NCBI RefSeq assembly: GCF_016735675.1
Contig: NZ_JAERSG010000001.1
Coordinates: 186,001 to 250,000 of the forward strand
Length of the DNA: 64,000 nucleotides
Reading direction: 5' to 3'
Source of the DNA: Nocardioides baculatus
GTDB lineage: Bacteria > Actinomycetota > Actinomycetes > Propionibacteriales > Nocardioidaceae
Shown here one piece after another: positions 30,337 through 38,538 of the stretch. Each line of letters opens with the position of its first letter. Position 1 is the first letter of the stretch. The notes under the pieces are model-generated. The model did not search any database, was not told the DNA's origin, and saw only the letters and a list, made by a program, of their open reading frames with translations. A program made the position numbers and the translations under genes.

Positions 30337-30427
30337 GACTCCCTATCGCCGGTGCTAACCGGATCAGGTTCGGAGGGTCTGCGGTCTGGTCCGCACTCTC
30401 AGCACGCCTGCGCGTGCTCCCCTGTCT
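30337..30427 (-). ncRNA. TPP riboswitch (THI element)
   Basis: On the minus strand the leader reads ACAGGGGAGC, a hairpin, GTGCTGAGAG, a variable stem (TGCGG / CCGCA), ACCCT, GAACCTGATCCGG, TTAGCACCGG, CGATAGGGAGTC. These are the conserved CTGAGA and ACCTGATC boxes and the closing P1 stem of the thiamine-pyrophosphate aptamer. The 3' strand of P1 contains the AGGGAG ribosome site of the thiamine-binding lipoprotein gene. There is no room for a separate terminator, so control is probably on translation start. Confidence 0.96.
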
Positions 30428-30474
30428 TGTGGGACCAGCCTAGCCCCGACGCGGGCGCCGCCTACGCTCTGGCC

Positions 30475-31389
30475 ATGCCCAGCCTCCGCCACCAGCTGCT
30501 CGCGACGGTGATCCCGAAGGTCCGGCGCTCGCGCGAGCTCGAGAACGAGCCGGTCGAGCGGGCGCGCGTCGAGGCCTGGCACCGCACCCTCGAGCCCGGC
30601 CTGCCGACCCGCGCGGTGCCGCGGTTCGGCCAGCGGTGGGACGTGAGGGTCGAGGACATCGGCTTCCCGTCCTACGTCCTGACGCCGCGCGGCCGGCGCG
30701 CGACGCGGACGCTCTACTACGTCCACGGCGGCGCGTTCATGGCGCCGATCGACCCGGTGCACGTCCGCTACGCCACCCGGCTCGCCGACGCGATCGGGGC
30801 CCGCATCGTCCTGCCCACCTACCCCTTGGCGCCCGAGCACACGTGGGCGGACTCGCACGACGCGCTCGTCGCCGACGCGGGCCGCTGGGCCGGCGAGGAG
30901 GGCGGCGTGGTGCTCGCCGGCGACTCGGCCGGCGGCGGGCTCGCCCTCGCGATCGCCGTCGCGATGCGCGACCGCGGGCTCACCCCGGCCACCCACCTCG
31001 TCATGCACGCGCCGTGGGTCGACCTCACCACCTCGACCCCCGAGACGCGGGCGGTCGACGCGATCGACCCGTGGCTGTTCTTCGGCAAGCTCCAGGCGTA
31101 CGCCCTGTGGTGGGCGGGCTCGTCCGACGACCTCGGCCGCCCCGAGGTCTCCCCCGCGCTGGCCGAACTTGCCGGCCTGCCGCGGGCGATGGTGCTCTAC
31201 GGCACCCGCGACCTGCTCCACCCCGGCTGCCGCCTCCTCGTCCGGCGCGCCGCCGAGGCCGGCTGGGACCTGACCGCCATCGAGGAGCCCGACCTGATCC
31301 ACGTCTACGGCATCCTCCCCTTCGCCCCCGAGGCGCGCCGCGCCTTCCGCCAGGTCGTCGCCTTCGTGGATGGAGGTGTCCTGCGATGA
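30475..31389 (+). CDS. Alpha/beta-hydrolase of the hormone-sensitive-lipase (acetyl-esterase) type
   Basis: A 304-residue esterase. The oxyanion motif HGGAF (84-88), nucleophile motif GDSAGG with Ser151, Asp246 (GTRDLLHPG) and His276 (LIHVYG) form the typical HSL/LipN-LipI-like active site. It probably hydrolyses small acyl esters; the physiological substrate is unknown. TACGCT (30463-30468) 6 nt before the ATG suggests a leaderless start. Its stop overlaps the next ATG (ATGA). Confidence 0.88.
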   Translation: MPSLRHQLLATVIPKVRRSRELENEPVERARVEAWHRTLEPGLPTRAVPRFGQRWDVRVEDIGFPSYVLTPRGRRATRTLYYVHGGAFMAPIDPVHVRYATRLADAIGARIVLPTYPLAPEHTWADSHDALVADAGRWAGEEGGVVLAGDSAGGGLALAIAVAMRDRGLTPATHLVMHAPWVDLTTSTPETRAVDAIDPWLFFGKLQAYALWWAGSSDDLGRPEVSPALAELAGLPRAMVLYGTRDLLHPGCRLLVRRAAEAGWDLTAIEEPDLIHVYGILPFAPEARRAFRQVVAFVDGGVLR

Positions 31390-31823
31390 AGCTGGTCACC
31401 TCGGACGTCGACGGCCTCGACACGCGGACGGCGTACGCCGTGTGGCGGCTGCGGCAGCAGGTGTTCGTCGTCGAGCAGGACTGCCCCTATCCCGACCTCG
31501 ACGGGCGCGACCTCGAGCCGGCGACGCGTCACGTCGTGCTGCTCGACGAGGACGACGTCGTGCTGGGCACCCTCCGGGTGCTCGACGACGGCGACTGGGC
31601 GCGCATCGGCCGCGTCGTGGTTGCACCGTCCGCGCGGGGACGCGGCCTGGCCGCGCTGCTGATGAACGAGGCGATCACGCTGTGCGGCGATCGCGAGGTG
31701 CGGCTCGACGCGCAGACCGGGCTGACCGCGTTCTACGAGGGCTACGGCTTCGAGGTGACCGGCCCGGAGTTCGACGAGGACGGCGTCATGCACGTGCCGA
31801 TGCGTCGTCCGCGACGACCATGA
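31386..31823 (+). CDS. ElaA-type GNAT acetyltransferase
   Basis: A 145-residue single-domain GNAT. The N-terminal YAVWRLRQQVFVVEQDCPYPDLDG-type segment (about 17-40) is the ElaA signature, followed by motif A RIGRVVVAPSARGRGL (about 73-88) and LTAFYEGYGFEVTG. The substrate is unknown. It is coupled to the upstream esterase by a 4-bp overlap. Its last 38 bp overlap the 3' end of the convergent, truncated aldehyde dehydrogenase gene. Confidence 0.85.
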   Translation: MKLVTSDVDGLDTRTAYAVWRLRQQVFVVEQDCPYPDLDGRDLEPATRHVVLLDEDDVVLGTLRVLDDGDWARIGRVVVAPSARGRGLAALLMNEAITLCGDREVRLDAQTGLTAFYEGYGFEVTGPEFDEDGVMHVPMRRPRRP

Positions 31824-32922
31824 GCACCGGGCCGAGGACCTCCTCGCGCACCAGCCGGGACTGCGGCGACAGGCCGCCCATCACCGTCGGCGCGATCCAC
31901 CACCCGGGCCGGTCCAGCGCGTGGCCGCCGGTCGCCACGGTGCCGCCCTCGGACGCTGCGAGCGCCAGGTAGCGCAGCACCCGGTCGCGCGCGACGCGCG
32001 AGCGGAGCGGGCCGCACCGGGTGGCGGGGTCGGTCGGGTCGCCGACGACCGCGGACTCCATGGCCTCGACCGCGAGGGCGAGCGCCTCGTCGTGGCGGTG
32101 GGGCGGGACCAGGACGCTCGTCGGGAGCCGGCACCCCTGGCCGGCGTTGGCGACGACCGCGGCCGCCGCGGCCCGCACGACCTCGGCGAGGTCGTCGTCG
32201 GTGGCCTGCGCGGCGCTGGCGCCACCGACGTCGATGCGGGTGGCCTTGCCCGCCCGCGTCGCCGCGACCAGCACCCGCTCGCCGCTGACGGCCGAGCCGG
32301 TGAAGGACACCGCGTCGATGCGCGGGTCCTGGGTGAGCGCGATCGCCACGTCGACGTCGCGGGAGGTGATCACGTTGAGCACGCCGCGCGGGAGGATGTC
32401 GAGGGCGATGCGGCCGAGCTCGAGCGCGGCGCTGGACGCCTCGACGGCGGGCTTGAGGACGACGGTGCCGCCTGCGACGAGCACCCGCCCGACCTCCTCT
32501 ATGGCGACCGCCAGCGGTGACGTGCCCGGGGTGATCACCGCCGTCACGGCAGGCTGTTGGTCGCGGTCCTCGACGAGCATCTGCGCGATCGGCGCGTCCA
32601 GGTGGTCGGCGCGCAGCGCGACCGGCACGCCCGCCTCGGTCGCCATGAGCAGTGCGAAGTCGTCGGCCCGGTCGTGGAGCGCCTCGTGGAAGCGCCGGAG
32701 GGCGTCGCTGCGGAGCGTGAGGTCGGTGCTCCACGGCGTCTCGAGGAGCGCGCGGCGGGCGGCGGTGGCCGCGGTGACCGCGTCCTCCACGCCCGCGTCG
32801 GGCACCTGCCACAGCGGCTCTCCGGTCGTCGGCTCGAGAGCCGGGAAGGTCCGCTGCTCCGCCGTCGACAGCTCCACGCCGTCGACGGGGAGCACTGCGG
32901 CGGACCGCAAACGCTTGCTCAT
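31786..32922 (-). pseudogene. Truncated, catalytically incomplete aldehyde dehydrogenase
   Basis: A 378-residue ALDH-superfamily reading frame, about 100 residues shorter than normal. It keeps the cysteine loop GQGC (Cys264) and FTGSAVSGE. The Asn-bearing PWN segment is replaced by TPGTSP (131-136), the catalytic Glu of LELGG is Asp231 in RIDVGG, and some 50-60 residues around the cofactor entry are missing. The protein stops right after EEVLGPVL, losing the C-terminal bridging domain. The 3' end overlaps the convergent ElaA gene. It is either a decaying gene or a non-enzymatic remnant. Confidence 0.65.
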
Positions 32923-32986
32923 GAGGCAACTCCACCACGTTGCGGTGCCATCGCCCATCACCCGTGCGGTGTCTAACCTTCGTGTC

Positions 32987-33730
32987 ATGCGCGACGACCT
33001 CGGACATGCCGTCCCGCTGGCAGGTGCAGCCAGTCGCGTCGTGTCACTCGTGCCGTCGCTGACCGAGGCGATCGCCGCGTCGGCGCCCGACGTCCTCGTC
33101 GGTGCCACCGACTGGTGCACCCACCCGGCCGACCTGTCCGTGACGCGCGTGCGGGGCACCAAGAACCCCGACCTCGCGGCGATCCGCGCGCTGACGCCCG
33201 ACCTGGTGGTGGCCAACCAGGAGGAGAACCGCGAGCTCGACGTGCGCCGGCTGCGCGACTCCGGCGTCGCCGTCTGGGTCACCCGCATCGAGACCGTCGA
33301 GGAGTCGATCGACTCGATGTCGCGGCTGTTCTCCCTCGCCCTCGGGCTGCCCGAGCCGCCGTGGCTGGTCTCCGCGCGCTCGCTCTGGTCCGAGCCCGCT
33401 GCTCCCCGGCTCCGCGTCGCCGTGCCGATCTGGCGCGACCCGTGGATGGTCGTCGGCTCCCCGACCTACACCGACGACCTGCTCGCGCGGGCCGGGCTCG
33501 TCAACGTGATGGCTCCCGGCGACGGGCGCTATCCGACGGTCACGCCCGACGCGATCGACGACGCCGGTGCGGACGTCGTGCTCCTCCCGGACGAGCCGTA
33601 CGTCTTCACCGACTCCGACGGGCCCGAGGCGTTGCGCACGCCGACCCGGCTGGTGTCGGGACGGCTGCTGACCTGGTACGGCCCGGCGATGGTCGAGGCG
33701 CACGAGATGCTGGCTACCGTGCAGCCATGA
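32987..33730 (+). CDS. Helical-backbone metal-receptor protein (BtuF-like) without a signal peptide
   Basis: A 247-residue protein of the cobalamin/siderophore-binding fold: RVVSLVPSLTEAIAA near the start, then ATDWCTHPADL, RGTKNPDLAAIRALTPDLVVAN, and a long central helix. No signal peptide or lipobox is visible, so it appears cytoplasmic, and no importer genes are adjacent. Many actinobacteria carry such orphan BtuF-like proteins; a ligand cannot be assigned. TAACCT (32974-32979) 7 nt before the ATG suggests a leaderless mRNA. The stop overlaps the next ATG. Confidence 0.8.
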   Translation: MRDDLGHAVPLAGAASRVVSLVPSLTEAIAASAPDVLVGATDWCTHPADLSVTRVRGTKNPDLAAIRALTPDLVVANQEENRELDVRRLRDSGVAVWVTRIETVEESIDSMSRLFSLALGLPEPPWLVSARSLWSEPAAPRLRVAVPIWRDPWMVVGSPTYTDDLLARAGLVNVMAPGDGRYPTVTPDAIDDAGADVVLLPDEPYVFTDSDGPEALRTPTRLVSGRLLTWYGPAMVEAHEMLATVQP

Positions 33731-34218
33731 CGCGCGACCCGATCGGCGAGGCCCACCGCCAGTGGGTGGCGCACGGCTGGTCCGACGCCGCCGACGGGAT
33801 GGCGATGGTGACCTCCGTCGTGCGCGCGCAGCAGCTCCTGATGGAGCGGATCGACGCCGTCCTGCGCCCGCGCGGCCTGACCTTCGCCCGCTACGAGGTG
33901 CTGCGGCTGCTGTCCTTCGCCCGCGAGGCGGCGATGCCGATGTCGCGGCTCGGCTCGCTGCTGCAGGTGCACCCGACGAGCGTCACGAGCGCCGTCGACC
34001 GCCTGGTGGCGCAGGGCTTCGTCGAGCGCGTCCGCGACGACGCCGACCGTCGCGTCGTACGCGCCGTGCTGACCGACGCCGGCCGCGAGGCGGTCGAGGA
34101 GGCGACGGCGGCCCTCAACGGCGAGGTCTTCGAGACCCCCGGCCTGCCCGAGGGCGACGTACGCGACCTGACCGACCGGCTCACCGCCCTCCGGACCGGC
34201 CTGGGCGACGGCGGCTGA
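33727..34218 (+). CDS. MarR-family transcriptional regulator
   Basis: A 163-residue winged-helix regulator. The DNA-binding core FARYEVLRLLSFAREAAMP and SRLGSLLQVHPTSVTSAVDR (about 53-100) leads into the wing ERVRDDADRRVVRAVLTDAG, the standard MarR pattern. It is coupled by ATGA to the BtuF-like gene and lies upstream of icmF on the same strand, separated by repeat E and a candidate operator. The ligand and target genes are unknown. Confidence 0.9.
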   Translation: MTRDPIGEAHRQWVAHGWSDAADGMAMVTSVVRAQQLLMERIDAVLRPRGLTFARYEVLRLLSFAREAAMPMSRLGSLLQVHPTSVTSAVDRLVAQGFVERVRDDADRRVVRAVLTDAGREAVEEATAALNGEVFETPGLPEGDVRDLTDRLTALRTGLGDGG

Positions 34219-34219
34219 G

Positions 34220-34298
34220 CTGTGCACCCGACTTCCATGGTTGTCAGCCTGGATCTGGGCCGACAACCGTTGCGGTCACCGGATATCCGGTGACCGCA
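34220..34298 (-). repeat. 79-bp bipartite palindromic repeat, copy E (inverted)
   Basis: Reverse-oriented. The tail CTGTGCACCC (34220-34229) is followed by a stem GGTTGTC (34239-34245) pairing with GACAACC (34262-34268) around GGATCT. Then comes a perfect 28-bp palindrome at 34271-34298 with core CCGGATATCCGG and arms TGCGGTCA. Subtype II: like copy A it has GTCA/TGAC next to the core where subtype I has GTCC/GGAC. It begins 1 nt after the MarR stop. Confidence 0.9.
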
Positions 34299-34313
34299 GT
34301 CGACAGAACGGTG

Positions 34314-34345
34314 ACTCGCGAGTAGGTAGTTGGACGTCCTAGTAT
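34314..34345 (+). promoter_or_regulatory. icmF promoter region with palindromic operator candidate
   Basis: ACTCGCGAGT (34314-34323) is a perfect 10-bp palindrome. TAGTAT (34340-34345) is a good -10 box placed 6 nt before the icmF ATG, with no Shine-Dalgarno, implying a leaderless mRNA. The palindrome would cover about -38 to -29 of the promoter, a position suited to a TetR- or MarR-type repressor. The adjacent MarR protein is one candidate. Confidence 0.55.
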
Positions 34346-34351
34346 CTGGTC

Positions 34352-37300
34352 ATGGTTGACCTGCACACGCCGAAGAACCCGATCCGCCTCGTGACCTCGT
34401 CCGCGCTGTTCGACGGTCACGACGCGTCGATCAACATCATGCGGCGGATCTTCATGAGCCAGGGCTGCGAGGTCATCCACCTCGGGCACAACCGCTCGGT
34501 GCAGGAGGTCGTCGACGCGGCGCTCGAGGAGGACGTGCAGGGCGTGGCCGTGTCGTCCTACCAGGGCGGGCACGTGGAGTACTTCGAGTACCTCGTCGAG
34601 TCGCTGCGCGCGCAGGGCGCCGGCCACGTCAAGGTCGTCGGCGGTGGCGGCGGCGTCATCGTGCCGTCGGAGATCACCAGGCTGCGCGAGTCGGGCGTCA
34701 CGATCTTCTCCCCCGAGGACGGCCAGAAGATGGGCCTCGTCGGGATGATCAACTCCGTCGTCGCCGACTGCGACGTCGACCTCTGGTCCGAGGGCGCGGT
34801 CAGCGTCGAGCAGGTCCTCAGCGGCGACCGGTTCGCCGTCGCCCGGGCCATCACCGGCGCCGAGGGCGGCCGCCTCGACGAGGCGATGCTCACCGAGGTC
34901 CGCGCGGCCGCCCAGCGCCGCGAGGTGCCCGTGCTCGGCATCACCGGCACCGGCGGCTCGGGCAAGTCGTCGCTGACCGACGAGGTCGTACGCCGCTTCC
35001 GCACCGACCAGCAGGACAAGCTGCGCATCGCCGTGATCGCCGTCGACCCGACCCGCCGCAAGGGCGGCGGCGCGCTGCTCGGCGACCGCATCCGCGCCAA
35101 CTCCCTCGACGGCGACCGGGTCTTCTTCCGCTCGCTCGCGACGCGCGGTGCCCACGAGGTGCCCGAGCACCTCGCCGACGTGATCGACGTGCTCAAGGCC
35201 GCCGGCAACGACCTGGTCATCGTCGAGACGCCCGGCATCGGCCAGGGCGACGCGGGCATCGTGCCGCTGGTCGACCACTCGCTCTACGTGATGACGCCGG
35301 AGTTCGGCGCCGCCTCGCAGCTGGAGAAGATCGACATGCTCGACTTCGCCGACACGGTCGCGATCAACAAGTTCGAGCGTCGCGGCGCCAAGGACGCGCT
35401 GCGCGACGTCGGCCGCCAGCTGGTCCGCAACCGTGAGGCGTTCGGCAAGCAGCCGCACGACATGCCGGTCTTCGGCACCAGCGCCGCGACCTTCAACGAC
35501 GACGGCGTGACCGCGCTCTACCAGCACCTGCGCGGCGAGCTCGCCGACGCCGGGCTGCCGATCGTCGAGGGCACGCTCCCGCACGTCGACGTACGCCACT
35601 CCTCGGGCATCCGGCAGGTCGTGCCCGCCGACCGCGTGCGCTACCTCTCCGAGATCACCGAGACCGTGCGCGGCTACCACGCGCGGACGACCGAGCTGGC
35701 GGAGGCGGCGCGCAACCTCCAGCGCGTGCAGTACGTCGCCGACGCACTGGGTGAGGGGGATGCGGGCGGCGTGTCCGAGCTGCTCGAGGCCGCGCGCAAG
35801 GCGGTGCCGCACGACATCACCGACCAGATCGAGCGCTGGCCCGCGGTCGTCGAGTCGTACTCCGGGGACGAGCAGGTCGTGGTGGTCCGCGACCGGGAGA
35901 TCCACACCAGGCTGACCAGGGAGTCGCTCAGCGGCACCAAGATCCCCCGGGTGTCGCTGCCGCGCTACGCCGACCACGGCGAGCTCGTGACGTTCTGGCG
36001 CAACGAGAACCTGCCGGGCTACTACCCGTTCACCGCCGGCGTCTTCCCGTTCAAGCGCGACAACGAGGACCCCGCGCGGATGTTCGCCGGCGAGGGCGAC
36101 CCGGCGCGCACCAACCGCCGCTTCAAGATCCTGTCCCACGGCAACGACGCGACCCGCCTGTCGACGGCGTTCGACTCGGTGACGCTCTACGGCCGCGACC
36201 CCGACCCGCGCCCCGACGTCTACGGCAAGGTCGGCACCTCGGGCGTGAGCGTCGCGACGCTCGACGACATGAAGGTGCTCTTCGACGGCTTCGACCTGAT
36301 CGCCCCGACGACCTCGGTGTCGCTGACCATCAACGGCCCTGCCCCCACGGTGCTGGCGTTCTTCCTCAACGCCGCCATCGACCAGGCGGCCGAGCGCGGC
36401 ATCTCCGCGGCAGACGCGCTCAAGCAAGTCCGCGGCACCGTGCAGGCCGACATCCTCAAGGAGGACCAGGGCCAGAACACGGCGCTGTTCTCCACCGAGT
36501 TCTCGCTGCGGATGATGGGCGACATCCAGCAGTACTTCATCGACAACGACGTGCGGAACTTCTACTCCGTGTCGATCTCCGGCTACCACATCGCCGAGGC
36601 CGGGGCGAACCCCATCAGCCAGCTCGCCTTCACCCTCGCCAACGGCTTCACCTACGTCGAGTCCTACCTCGCGCGCGGCATGCACATCGACGACTTCGCG
36701 CCCAACCTGTCGTTCTTCTTCTCCAACGGCATGGACCCGGAGTACTCCGTGATCGGCCGCGTCGCACGCCGCATCTGGGCGGTGACGATGAAGGAGAAGT
36801 ACGGCGCCTCGGAGCGCTCGCAGAAGCTGAAGTACCACGTCCAGACGAGCGGCCGGTCGCTGCACGCGCAGGAGATGGACTTCAACGACATCCGCACCAC
36901 GCTGCAGGCCCTGATCGCGATCTACGACAACGCGAACAGCCTCCACACCAACGCGTACGACGAGGCGGTGACGACCCCGACCGAGGACTCCGTACGCCGT
37001 GCGCTGGCGATCCAGCTGATCATCAACCGCGAGTGGGGCCTGGCGATGAACGAGAACCCGCTCCAGGGCTCGTACGTCATCGACGACCTCACCGACCTCG
37101 TCGAGGCGGCGGTGCTGGCCGAGTTCGACTCGATCAACGAGCGCGGCGGCGTGCTCGGCGCGATGGAGACCGGCTACCAGCGCGGGCGGATCCAGGACGA
37201 GTCGATGCTCTACGAGCACCGCAAGCACGACGGCTCGCTGCCGATCATCGGCGTGAACACCTTCGTCAAGGAGTCGGCGGCCGACGCCCAGCCCAAGGAG

Positions 37301-37534
37301 ATCGAGCTCGCGCGGGCCACCGACGCCGAGAAGGAGTCGCAGCTCAACCGCGTGCGCGCCTTCCAGGCCGCGCACGGCGCCGAGGCGCAGGAGGCCCTCG
37401 CCCGGCTCAAGGACGCCGCGATCAAGGGTGACAACGTCTTCGCGGTCCTCATGGACGCCGCTCGCGTCTGCTCGCTGCAGCAGGTGACCGAGGCGTTCTT
37501 CGAGGTGGGCGGCCAGTACCGCCGCAACGTCTGA
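34352..37534 (+). CDS. icmF: Fused isobutyryl-CoA mutase / G-protein chaperone (IcmF)
   Basis: A 1060-residue adenosylcobalamin enzyme that interconverts isobutyryl-CoA and n-butyryl-CoA (some members act on isovaleryl/pivalyl-CoA). Domain order: B12-binding domain with DGHDASIN (21-28), MeaB/ArgK-type GTPase with P-loop GTGGSGKS (199-206), and the mutase barrel (about 500-1060). TAGVFPFKR near residue 560 shows the Phe-type substrate pocket of Icm, where methylmalonyl-CoA mutase has Tyr. The fused GTPase guards and loads the cofactor. It stands alone, next to a MarR gene. Confidence 0.94.
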   Translation: MVDLHTPKNPIRLVTSSALFDGHDASINIMRRIFMSQGCEVIHLGHNRSVQEVVDAALEEDVQGVAVSSYQGGHVEYFEYLVESLRAQGAGHVKVVGGGGGVIVPSEITRLRESGVTIFSPEDGQKMGLVGMINSVVADCDVDLWSEGAVSVEQVLSGDRFAVARAITGAEGGRLDEAMLTEVRAAAQRREVPVLGITGTGGSGKSSLTDEVVRRFRTDQQDKLRIAVIAVDPTRRKGGGALLGDRIRANSLDGDRVFFRSLATRGAHEVPEHLADVIDVLKAAGNDLVIVETPGIGQGDAGIVPLVDHSLYVMTPEFGAASQLEKIDMLDFADTVAINKFERRGAKDALRDVGRQLVRNREAFGKQPHDMPVFGTSAATFNDDGVTALYQHLRGELADAGLPIVEGTLPHVDVRHSSGIRQVVPADRVRYLSEITETVRGYHARTTELAEAARNLQRVQYVADALGEGDAGGVSELLEAARKAVPHDITDQIERWPAVVESYSGDEQVVVVRDREIHTRLTRESLSGTKIPRVSLPRYADHGELVTFWRNENLPGYYPFTAGVFPFKRDNEDPARMFAGEGDPARTNRRFKILSHGNDATRLSTAFDSVTLYGRDPDPRPDVYGKVGTSGVSVATLDDMKVLFDGFDLIAPTTSVSLTINGPAPTVLAFFLNAAIDQAAERGISAADALKQVRGTVQADILKEDQGQNTALFSTEFSLRMMGDIQQYFIDNDVRNFYSVSISGYHIAEAGANPISQLAFTLANGFTYVESYLARGMHIDDFAPNLSFFFSNGMDPEYSVIGRVARRIWAVTMKEKYGASERSQKLKYHVQTSGRSLHAQEMDFNDIRTTLQALIAIYDNANSLHTNAYDEAVTTPTEDSVRRALAIQLIINREWGLAMNENPLQGSYVIDDLTDLVEAAVLAEFDSINERGGVLGAMETGYQRGRIQDESMLYEHRKHDGSLPIIGVNTFVKESAADAQPKEIELARATDAEKESQLNRVRAFQAAHGAEAQEALARLKDAAIKGDNVFAVLMDAARVCSLQQVTEAFFEVGGQYRRNV

Positions 37535-37549
37535 ACCCGGGCGGACTGC

Positions 37550-38512
37550 TCAGGGCGTACCGGTCTGGATCGTGAACCGCTGTCCGGTGTCGCCGCGCAT
37601 CGGGAGGACGACCGTCCCGTCCGGAACGTCGGTGCGGACCTCGCACTCCCCCTCGGGGACCCGGCAGGTCAGGAGGCGCACGGTGTCACCGGGATCCAGG
37701 CCCTCCTCGGACCCGCCCTCCACCGAGACGCCGACGGCCGTCGAGTCGTCGGCCCACGCGGTGAGGTAGCTGCGCTGATCGGCGGGCAGCTGCAGCGGCA
37801 CCTGCTCGCCCGAGGGTGACTCGATGGCGCGGACGGTGCCGTCCCGCCTGTCCTGGATGGTCCAGGCGCCGTCGGGGCTCGTCGTGTCCGTGGGAAGGGA
37901 CATCGGGTCCGACTCGCGTCCCTCGCCCGTGACCAGGTCCCAGGCGAAGTCACCCTCCAGCGACCTGCCGTAGAGCAGCTCGTCGTCGATCCCGAGGACG
38001 CTGAGCTCGGCCTCGGCGAACTCGAAGGCCGGGTCGGAGCCCGGCTCCAGGCCGTCGGTCGAGCGGACCACGTCGCCCGACGTCAGGTCGAAGACCATCA
38101 CCGTCGCCCGGGTGTCGTCGTCGTTCATCACGATGGTTGCGAGGTGGGTCCCGTCGGGCGAGGCGGCGACCATGTCCCCGTCGACCTCCAGCCCGGTGTC
38201 CACCGGGGCGGCTCCGTCCGCGCCGTAGAGGAGCGGTGCCCGGCGCAGGTCGTTGCCCTGGTCACCTCCGTCGTCCTCGAAGAAGAAGATGCCGTCACCG
38301 GCGACGGCGAACCGGGCGACGTCGGCGCCCACGTCGAGCGTCGTACCGTCCGCGAGGTGCACCGTCTGTCCCGACGCCCAGATCAGACCGGTGGGGTCCA
38401 CCGGATCGCTGCTGGTCCGCCAGGCCGCGGAGTCGTCGACGTCGCCGGTGCCGTCCGAGCCGCACCCGGCGAGCAGGGCGAGCAGGACAACCCCCGAGAT
38501 GGCGCGCCACAT
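37550..38512 (-). CDS. Lipoprotein with beta-propeller-like repeats, unknown function
   Basis: A 320-residue lipoprotein. The signal ends LLAGC with Cys17, followed by a short acidic linker. The rest is beta-rich with recurrent Asp/Gly turns (ASPDGTHLATIV, TTSPDGAWTIQD) like TolB/WD-type propeller blades. There is no catalytic motif, and it probably sits on the outer face of the membrane. It is 15 bp from the end of convergent icmF and downstream of the WXG-like propeller gene, with which it may form a pair. Confidence 0.7.
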   Translation of the reverse strand: MWRAISGVVLLALLAGCGSDGTGDVDDSAAWRTSSDPVDPTGLIWASGQTVHLADGTTLDVGADVARFAVAGDGIFFFEDDGGDQGNDLRRAPLLYGADGAAPVDTGLEVDGDMVAASPDGTHLATIVMNDDDTRATVMVFDLTSGDVVRSTDGLEPGSDPAFEFAEAELSVLGIDDELLYGRSLEGDFAWDLVTGEGRESDPMSLPTDTTSPDGAWTIQDRRDGTVRAIESPSGEQVPLQLPADQRSYLTAWADDSTAVGVSVEGGSEEGLDPGDTVRLLTCRVPEGECEVRTDVPDGTVVLPMRGDTGQRFTIQTGTP

Positions 38513-38538
38513 GCGGGAAGCATGGCAGAGCGTCCCCG

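Noticed and set aside
37550..37560. T-tract terminators in short convergent gaps (for example 37535-37549, 50616-50630, 55963-55965, 63283-63285)
   Set aside because: These gaps are 3-15 bp and contain neither a stem nor a T-run.
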